Shown one piece after another: positions 58,540 through 64,000 of a stretch of 64,000 nucleotides of DNA. How positions within the stretch are numbered: position 1 is the first letter of the stretch; each line of letters begins with the position of its first letter. The notes under the pieces are model-generated. The model worked only from the letters and a program-made list of their open reading frames with translations, did no database searches and was not told the DNA's origin. The stretch lies in assembly GCF_015775975.1 (NCBI RefSeq), contig NZ_CP064056.1:1550001-1614000 (forward strand), in the 5' to 3' direction. This DNA comes from Staphylococcus lloydii (GTDB taxonomy: Bacteria > Bacillota > Bacilli > Staphylococcales > Staphylococcaceae). The position numbers and the translations under genes were made by a program.

Positions 58540-59313
58540 TTATTTAATATTACTTAATTCATCTAGGAATTTTTCTTTTTTAACTTTAATAAATGTACCC
58601 TTCATACCAAGTGAACGAGATTCAATAACGCCTGCGCTTTCTAATTTTCTTAGCGCATTAACAATAACAGATCTTGTAATACCTACTCTGTCTGCAACTT
58701 TAGACGCAATAAGTAATCCTTCTTTGCCACCGAGTTCTTCGAAGATATGATCAATAGCTTCGCTTTCTGAGTAAGAAAGTGAATTAATAGCCATATTAAT
58801 GGCTGCCTTATCACGTGCTTCTTGTTCTACCTCGTTATGTTTTTCACGTAAAATTTCCATACCGATAACAGTAGCTGCATATTCACCTAATACTAAATCA
58901 TTTTCAGAGAAGTCGTCATGAACGCGGCCTAATACGAGTGTACCTAAACGTTCACCTCCACCTAATAATGGGAAGATTGTCGTTCTACTATCTTTGAATA
59001 AATCTTCGTTTTCAGGTGGAAATACTGTAAGTACATTACTAATGTCGATATTTGATTGCGTTTCTTTCACGTCCATTAACTTTTCAGTATATTCACTTGG
59101 AATATGACGATTTTCTAGCATTTGAATAATACGTTGGTTTTTTAATAGTTCATTTAAGCTAGAACCTAATATTTTACCTTTTCTTGATACGATAAATACA
59201 TTAGTTACGGTAACACTACTGATTGTTTGAGCCATGTCTTTAAAGTCTACAGCTATACCTTTATGCTTTTGTAACAGTGTGTTTAATTCTCTTGTTTTTG
59301 ATAATAAACTCAT
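58540..59313 (-). CDS. codY: GTP-sensing global transcriptional repressor CodY
   Basis: Nutrient sensor that binds GTP and branched-chain amino acids and represses amino-acid, virulence and stationary-phase genes in Gram-positives. 257 aa: N-terminal GAF domain (residues 1-150, with [34 protein letters not shown]) and C-terminal winged HTH with [47 protein letters not shown] with GGAG upstream. Last gene of xerC-hslV-hslU-codY, 24 bp after hslU. Confidence 0.98.
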   Translation of the reverse strand: MSLLSKTRELNTLLQKHKGIAVDFKDMAQTISSVTVTNVFIVSRKGKILGSSLNELLKNQRIIQMLENRHIPSEYTEKLMDVKETQSNIDISNVLTVFPPENEDLFKDSRTTIFPLLGGGERLGTLVLGRVHDDFSENDLVLGEYAATVIGMEILREKHNEVEQEARDKAAINMAINSLSYSESEAIDHIFEELGGKEGLLIASKVADRVGITRSVIVNALRKLESAGVIESRSLGMKGTFIKVKKEKFLDELSNIK

Positions 59314-59337
59314 TTTGTCTCTCCTTTACCTTTGGTT

Positions 59338-60741
59338 TTATAATATAAACGCGCTTAAATCTTTGTTCGTTGAAATTGATTTTAGTTTGTCATCAACATA
59401 CTGTGGTGTGATGTCTACAACTGCATTCGGCATATTAGGTGCTTCGTAAGATAAATCTTCTAACATTTTTTCTAATATAGTGTGTAAACGTCTTGCACCA
59501 ATATTATCAGTATCTTGGTTTACTTGATGTGCAATTTCGGCTAAACGTTTAACTGCCTCATCAGTAAACTTAACAGTGACATCTTCAGTTAATAGTAACG
59601 CTTCGTATTGTTTAATTAGTGATAGTTTTGGTTCTGTTAATATGCTGACGAAATCTTCTACTGACAAGCTTTCCAGTTCTACACGAATCGGGAAACGACC
59701 TTGCAATTCTGGAATCAAGTCACTTGGTTTAGACACATGGAATGCACCTGCACCAATAAACAGCATATGTTCAGTATTTACAGTACCATATTTTGTTTGA
59801 ACCATGCCACCTTCAACGATAGGTAAAATATCTCGTTGTACACCTTGGCGTGATACATCTTGGCCAGAATTTTGGTTATTTGTCGCAACTTTATCTATTT
59901 CGTCAATGAATATAATACCCATTTCTTCGGCAAGTTGAATCGCTTCTTGATTAGCAGTCTCTTGATCAATTAATTCATCTGCAAACTCATCAGTTAATAT
60001 TTTACGTGCTGTTTTAACTGGTACTTCACGTTCAACCTTTTTCTTAGGCATTAATTGGTTCATCATGTCTTGCATTTGTTGATTTTGGTTTGTACCCAGC
60101 ATGCCCATAGCGGCAGGATCTTGTTCAACTTTGATACGAACTTTTTCTTCTTCAAGTTTTCCAGCTAATAGTTGCTGTTTGATTTCTGAACGTTTCGTTT
60201 TAATTTCTTCAGTTGGTGCTTCTTCTTCCTCTTCTTGGTTTTGACCAAAGTTTGGCATATTACCACCGAGTAAAGATTCTAAAGGATTTGAAGATTGATT
60301 CGCTTTTTTCTTCATGCTTGGTACAAGTAGTTTAACTAGTTTTTCGTTAGCCTTTTTCTCTGCATCGTCTTTAACTAATGCTTTTTTCTCTTCTTTTACT
60401 AATCTAACGGCAACATCTACTAAATCTCTCACCATGCTTTCAACGTCACGACCAACGTAACCTACTTCGGTAAATTTAGTTGCTTCTACTTTAATAAATG
60501 GAGCACCTACGATTTTCGCCATACGTCTAGCGATTTCTGTTTTACCTACACCAGTAGGACCAATCATTAAAATGTTTTTCGGTGCAATTTCTTGTTTTTC
60601 TTCGTCAGAAAGTAAACTTCTTCTATATCTATTTCTTAACGCTATCGCAACTTTGCGTTTAGCGTCTTGTTGTCCTACGATATATTCGTTTAATTTTGAA
60701 ACTATGTCTTTCGGCGTTAATTTTATGCCATTTTCAACCAT
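59338..60741 (-). CDS. hslU: ATP-dependent protease ATPase subunit HslU (ClpY)
   Basis: AAA+ unfoldase ring that feeds HslV. 467 aa: [34 protein letters not shown], Walker [10 protein letters not shown], substrate-pore [17 protein letters not shown], intermediate domain about residues 115-235 (Gln/Asn-rich), Walker [12 protein letters not shown], sensor GRFPIRVEL, and C-terminal [12 protein letters not shown], whose end inserts into HslV. The start at 60741 (MVENGIKL) matches the S. aureus length; GGAGG lies 11 nt upstream, a slightly long spacing. Confidence 0.96.
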   Translation of the reverse strand: MVENGIKLTPKDIVSKLNEYIVGQQDAKRKVAIALRNRYRRSLLSDEEKQEIAPKNILMIGPTGVGKTEIARRMAKIVGAPFIKVEATKFTEVGYVGRDVESMVRDLVDVAVRLVKEEKKALVKDDAEKKANEKLVKLLVPSMKKKANQSSNPLESLLGGNMPNFGQNQEEEEEAPTEEIKTKRSEIKQQLLAGKLEEEKVRIKVEQDPAAMGMLGTNQNQQMQDMMNQLMPKKKVEREVPVKTARKILTDEFADELIDQETANQEAIQLAEEMGIIFIDEIDKVATNNQNSGQDVSRQGVQRDILPIVEGGMVQTKYGTVNTEHMLFIGAGAFHVSKPSDLIPELQGRFPIRVELESLSVEDFVSILTEPKLSLIKQYEALLLTEDVTVKFTDEAVKRLAEIAHQVNQDTDNIGARRLHTILEKMLEDLSYEAPNMPNAVVDITPQYVDDKLKSISTNKDLSAFIL

Positions 60742-60833
60742 AGTAATAATACCCTCCATATCAAATACATTAAGCTTGATTTCATGTGTACTAACTATTA
60801 ATCATGCTAGTTATGAGTAAAGTTAATTGTTTT

Positions 60834-61376
60834 TTAAAGTTCTTCTACAACGATTTGATCATTCGTAAATACGCAAATATCGGCAGCAACTTTTAAACTT
60901 TCATAAGCCATCTCTTTTGCACTAAGGTTCGTTGCATGCTTTTTCAATGCTCTACCGGCACTCAATGCGTAATTACCTCCAGAACCAATTGCTATCAAGT
61001 TATCGTCAGGTGCAATAACTTCACCTGTACCACTAACAACTAAGATTGATGATTGATCCATAACGATTAACATTGCTTCTAATTGGCGTAATTGTTTATC
61101 GCCACGCCACTCTTGTGCTAATTCAACTGCCGCACGTTCTAAATTACCACCAAACTGTTGTAATTTAGTTTCAAATTTTTCAAACAATGTAAAAGCATCA
61201 GCAACACTTCCCGCAAATCCTGCTAATACCTTACCTTCATACAATCTTCTTACTTTTCTAGCCGTTTGTTTCATAATTACTTGTTCACCTAAAGTAACTT
61301 GACCATCACCGGCCATCGCACAATGTCCATCATGTTGGACTGCAAATATTGTCGTTGCATGAATTGATGTACTCAT
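60834..61376 (-). CDS. hslV: ATP-dependent protease subunit HslV (ClpQ)
   Basis: Proteasome-like peptidase chamber of the HslUV complex. 180 aa: [17 protein letters not shown]; the mature enzyme should begin at Thr8 after propeptide removal, giving the catalytic N-terminal Thr. Also [47 protein letters not shown] and [17 protein letters not shown]. The start at 61376 has AAGGAG upstream and is 1 bp past the xerC stop, so the two are translationally coupled; a longer in-frame start lies inside xerC. Confidence 0.96.
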   Translation of the reverse strand: MSTSIHATTIFAVQHDGHCAMAGDGQVTLGEQVIMKQTARKVRRLYEGKVLAGFAGSVADAFTLFEKFETKLQQFGGNLERAAVELAQEWRGDKQLRQLEAMLIVMDQSSILVVSGTGEVIAPDDNLIAIGSGGNYALSAGRALKKHATNLSAKEMAYESLKVAADICVFTNDQIVVEEL

Positions 61377-61377
61377 T

Positions 61378-62268
61378 CTAATTCTCCTTTTTCGCACGAG
61401 GGTGTGCGTTTAAATATACTTTTCTCAACTGTTCATTAGAGACGTGAGTATAGCGACCAGTAGTCGACAAATTAACATGTCCTAATAACGATTGCACTGT
61501 TCTTAAATCTGCACCTTCATTTAACATATGAGTGGCAAAGGTATGCCGTAATTTATGAGGGTGAATATCGGTAACGCCAGCAGTACGTTTGACTACGTCA
61601 TTCAATACAAATCGTACGCCTCTTTCAGTAATTGGGTCACCTTTCATATTAACTAATAAGAAATCATGATCACTATTTAATTTAGGCTTGAAGTGTGACA
61701 GATAAGCTTCGATACTTTGCTTACAAAATTCACCAAAAGGTATAAATCTTTCTTTATTACCTTTACCTAAAACTTTAACACCCGGCGAACTCATGTCTAA
61801 GTCCTGTTCACGAATGTGCACTAGCTCAGAAACACGTATCCCAGTTGCATATAATAGTTCCAATATTACTCTATCTCTCAAACCTTTTTTAGCGTCTGAT
61901 GATACTGTTTTAAATAAAGCTTCCATTTCTTCTTCATAAAAAAAGTGGGGTAAATATTGTTCTTTTTTTGGATGCACTAGCTGAACAAATGGGTTAACAA
62001 CACTTTCATCTCGCGTCATCCAATATTCATAAAAACTTCTCAGCGTAGAAATTTTACGAGAAACAGTCGTTCTTTTCAAGTTTTTCGAATATAAAAAACT
62101 TAAAAAGTTACGCGCATCTTTATATTCAAATGAGTCTAAAGCTAAATGTTCTTGTTGTAAAAAGTCATTGAATTGATGCATATCATCATAATAAGACTTT
62201 AGTGTATGGTTAGAAAATTGTCGTTCAACTTTTAGCATATAAAGATAAGCTTCTTGAATTTGTTCCAC
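61378..62268 (-). CDS. xerC: Tyrosine recombinase XerC
   Basis: Chromosome-dimer resolving integrase that works with XerD at dif. 296 aa: SAM-like N-terminal core-binding domain (about 1-90) and catalytic domain with all expected residues: Arg145 ([10 protein letters not shown]), Lys169 (LGKGNKERF), His238 and Arg241 ([14 protein letters not shown]), His264 ([10 protein letters not shown]) and Tyr273 (GRYTHV). Start GTG with GGAGGGG 7 nt upstream. First gene of the xerC-hslV-hslU-codY operon, as in B. subtilis (codV). Confidence 0.95.
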   Translation of the reverse strand: MEQIQEAYLYMLKVERQFSNHTLKSYYDDMHQFNDFLQQEHLALDSFEYKDARNFLSFLYSKNLKRTTVSRKISTLRSFYEYWMTRDESVVNPFVQLVHPKKEQYLPHFFYEEEMEALFKTVSSDAKKGLRDRVILELLYATGIRVSELVHIREQDLDMSSPGVKVLGKGNKERFIPFGEFCKQSIEAYLSHFKPKLNSDHDFLLVNMKGDPITERGVRFVLNDVVKRTAGVTDIHPHKLRHTFATHMLNEGADLRTVQSLLGHVNLSTTGRYTHVSNEQLRKVYLNAHPRAKKEN

Positions 62269-62386
62269 TAGAAAACCCCTCCATCATTTTGCATTGTAGC
62301 ACATTGTAGGAGGGGACTGCTAAAAATAACTATTAAATTGTGTTCAATTATCAAAATTTTTCGAAGAATAGCCTATTCAACTTTTA

Positions 62387-63694
62387 TTATAAAGTTTTTT
62401 TATAGTTATCTAAATATGATAATGCTCTATTGGCTAACGTTTCGTAACGTTCTTTTTTATCTTTAATTCGATGTTCTAATGCTGGTAATAATCCAAAATT
62501 AGCATTCATTGGTTGGAAGTTTTTTTCATTTTTAGCATGAGAAATGTAGTAAGCCATACTACCTAACATTGTTTCTCTAGGGAAAATAACTTCAGCTTTA
62601 TCTTGTAATTTATGTGCCACATTAATCCCTGCGATTAAACCACTTGCTGCACTTTCTACATAGCCTTCTACCCCAGTCATTTGACCGGCAAAGTATAAAT
62701 TCTCTCTACCTTTTAATGCATAAGTTTCAGATAATACATCAGGCGAATTAATAAATGTGTTTCTATGCATTACACCATAACGTACGATTTCTACATTTTC
62801 TAAGCCCGGAATTAAACGAATAACGTCTTTTTGTGCGCCCCATTTAAGGTGCGTTTGAAAACCAACAATATTGTATAAAGTGCCAGCTGCATCATCTTGT
62901 CTTAATTGTACGACTGCAAAAGGTCTTTTATCTGTTTTAGGATCTTCCAGACCTACCGGTTTCATTGGTCCGAATAAAAGTGTTTTTCTTCCACGTTCAG
63001 CCATTACTTCAAAAGGCATACACCCTTCAAAATATTTTTCTTTTTCAAATTCATTTGTAGGTGCTACTTCTGCCTCAAGCACCGCATCATAAAATCGATT
63101 GAACTCTTCTTCAGTCATTGGGCAATTTAAGTATGCTGCTTCACCTTTATCGTATCTAGATTTCAAATAAACTTTATCCATATCTATTGTATCTTTTTCA
63201 ATGATTGGTGCAGCTGCATCATAGAAATAAAGTTGATCTTTACCTGTAACGTCGACAATTTCTTGAGCTAATTTGTCAGTTGTTAGCGGACCAGTGGCAA
63301 TGATTGTATAACCTTCTGGAATACTATTAACTTCTTCATTAAGTACAGTTACATTAGGATGATTTCTCAACGTTTCAGTAATATAACCAGCAAAATCATG
63401 TCTATCTACAGCTAATGCGCCACCAGCAGGTACTCTAGCACTGTCTGCCGCTTTGATGATTAACGAATCTAAACGTCTCATCTCTTCTTTTAATACACCC
63501 ACTGCGTTTGTTAACGCATTACCTCTTAAAGAGTTAGAACAAACTAACTCAGCAAATTTATCTGTATGATGTGCAGGCGTTTGTTTCACAGGTCGCATTT
63601 CAATCAAATTTACTTTCACGCCTCTTTGCGCAAGTTGATAAGCCGCTTCTGATCCAGCCAATCCCGCGCCAACAACGTTAACTGTTTGCATCAT
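62387..63694 (-). CDS. trmFO: Methylenetetrahydrofolate--tRNA-(uracil-5)-methyltransferase TrmFO
   Basis: Folate/FAD-dependent tRNA U54 methyltransferase of Gram-positives. 435 aa: FAD-binding [16 protein letters not shown] with Gly9, Gly11 and Gly14, [34 protein letters not shown] (conserved Cys near 51), and [20 protein letters not shown] in the C-terminal FAD region. Length and start equal S. aureus TrmFO/Gid. GGAGG lies 6 nt before the first of two adjacent ATGs. It lies between topA and xerC; the 118-bp gap to xerC shows no clear terminator. Confidence 0.97.
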   Translation of the reverse strand: MMQTVNVVGAGLAGSEAAYQLAQRGVKVNLIEMRPVKQTPAHHTDKFAELVCSNSLRGNALTNAVGVLKEEMRRLDSLIIKAADSARVPAGGALAVDRHDFAGYITETLRNHPNVTVLNEEVNSIPEGYTIIATGPLTTDKLAQEIVDVTGKDQLYFYDAAAPIIEKDTIDMDKVYLKSRYDKGEAAYLNCPMTEEEFNRFYDAVLEAEVAPTNEFEKEKYFEGCMPFEVMAERGRKTLLFGPMKPVGLEDPKTDKRPFAVVQLRQDDAAGTLYNIVGFQTHLKWGAQKDVIRLIPGLENVEIVRYGVMHRNTFINSPDVLSETYALKGRENLYFAGQMTGVEGYVESAASGLIAGINVAHKLQDKAEVIFPRETMLGSMAYYISHAKNEKNFQPMNANFGLLPALEHRIKDKKERYETLANRALSYLDNYKKTL

Positions 63695-63718
63695 ATATTT
63701 CCTCCATTACATTAAAAT

Positions 63719-63772
63719 AGCAACTACGACAAATTCAATAGCAAGATACTATATTTTTTGCCGTTAGTTGCT
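63719..63772 (-). terminator. Probable terminator after topA
   Basis: AGCAACTA / TAGTTGCT on the minus strand (63765-63772 with 63719-63726) with additional inner GCAAA/TTTGT pairing, followed by ATTTTAAT. It lies 80 bp past the topA stop. Confidence 0.65.
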
Positions 63773-63851
63773 TTAATTTATATCATTATCAATTACTTCA
63801 TTAGTAATAACATTATTTTAACATTAACAACGATAAGTTGTAACAATATAT

Positions 63852-64000
63852 TTATTTTTGCTCTGCTTCTTTATAATCACAGTTTGAACAAACCACTTGG
63901 CTTGTTTTACCTTTTTTACGTTCTACAAGGTACTCGCTACATTTAGGGCATTCTCTTCCTACTGGTTTATCCCAACTTATAAAGTCACAATCAGGATATT
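63852..64000 (-). CDS. topA: DNA topoisomerase I (C-terminal end only)
   Basis: The last 49 residues are inside the window: [36 protein letters not shown]. The CPKC ... CSNC pattern is a C-terminal four-cysteine zinc-ribbon of type IA topoisomerase I, which relaxes negative supercoils. The position before trmFO and the family pattern agree with topA. The gene extends beyond the right edge. Confidence 0.9.
   Translation of the reverse strand, partial: YPDCDFISWDKPVGRECPKCSEYLVERKKGKTSQVVCSNCDYKEAEQK

Noticed and set aside
61378-62268. XerC as a sign of a phage integrase or island
   Set aside because: It is in the conserved xerC-hslVU-codY operon and has the length and residues of the housekeeping recombinase.
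62340-62380. CodY-box-like sequence (ATTCTTCGAAAAATT on the minus strand) in front of the xerC-codY operon
   Set aside because: About four mismatches to AATTTTCWGAAAATT; such matches are frequent in AT-rich DNA. A CodY footprint would be needed.

Overview
The window is a 64-kb piece of a low-GC Firmicute chromosome that reads as Staphylococcus. The protein sequences and gene order (topA-trmFO-xerC-hslV-hslU-codY-rpsB-tsf-pyrH-frr-uppS-cdsA-rseP-proS-polC-rimP-nusA-rnpM-rplGA-infB ... rbfA-truB-ribF-rpsO-pnp-rnjB-spoIIIE-ymfCFHIK-rodZ-pgsA-cinA-recA-rny ... ymdB-porAB ... miaB-ricA-thiW-mutS-mutL-glpPFKD) match the S. aureus backbone as I remember it. Many proteins differ from the S. aureus versions, so a coagulase-negative species is likely; the species cannot be named from this sequence. 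Nearly everything is on the minus strand, so biological order runs from right to left. Only two supported genes are on the plus strand: a 71-codon small protein (17879-18094) and a WYL-type regulator (38840-39706).

From right to left: the tail of topA, trmFO and the xerC-hslV-hslU-codY operon (63.9-58.5 kb); ribosome, nucleotide and envelope genes rpsB-tsf-pyrH-frr-uppS-cdsA-rseP-proS (58.3-50 kb); polC, then the nusA/infB translation operon (49.8-40.9 kb); a 2.5-kb accessory module between infB and rbfA (40.9-38.4 kb); RNA maturation and decay genes rbfA, truB, ribF, rpsO, pnp and rnjB (38.4-31.4 kb); spoIIIE with the EF-P-modification, rodZ and phospholipid cluster (31.2-22.7 kb); cinA, recA, rny, ymdB and the porAB oxidoreductase (22.5-14.2 kb); tRNA modification and mismatch repair miaB-ricA-thiW-mutS-mutL (12.9-5.6 kb); and the glycerol regulon glpP-glpF-glpK-glpD (5.6-0.5 kb), ending in the start of an alpha/beta hydrolase.

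Most of this is core genome. The accessory-looking part is the infB-rbfA interval. It holds a minus-strand 328-aa protein that resembles a uracil-DNA-glycosylase-like hypothetical family, and a convergent HTH-WYL-WCX regulator. Around them are an 18-bp perfect palindrome, a set of repeated CCTAACTGT boxes, a strong terminator that now ends the infB transcript, and a separate consensus promoter for rbfA. This is the best candidate for something undescribed.

Regulation is unusually readable. There are GlpP-type leader terminators before glpF and glpD, a catabolite-response element overlapping the glpF -35 box, an SOS box at recA, a leader terminator before rimP-nusA, a candidate S15 leader before rpsO, a partial terminator between rpsB and tsf, and about 20 rho-independent terminators. 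About a third of the genes start with GTG or TTG, each supported by ribosome-binding-site placement. No rRNA, tRNA, insertion sequence, prophage or CRISPR array was seen.
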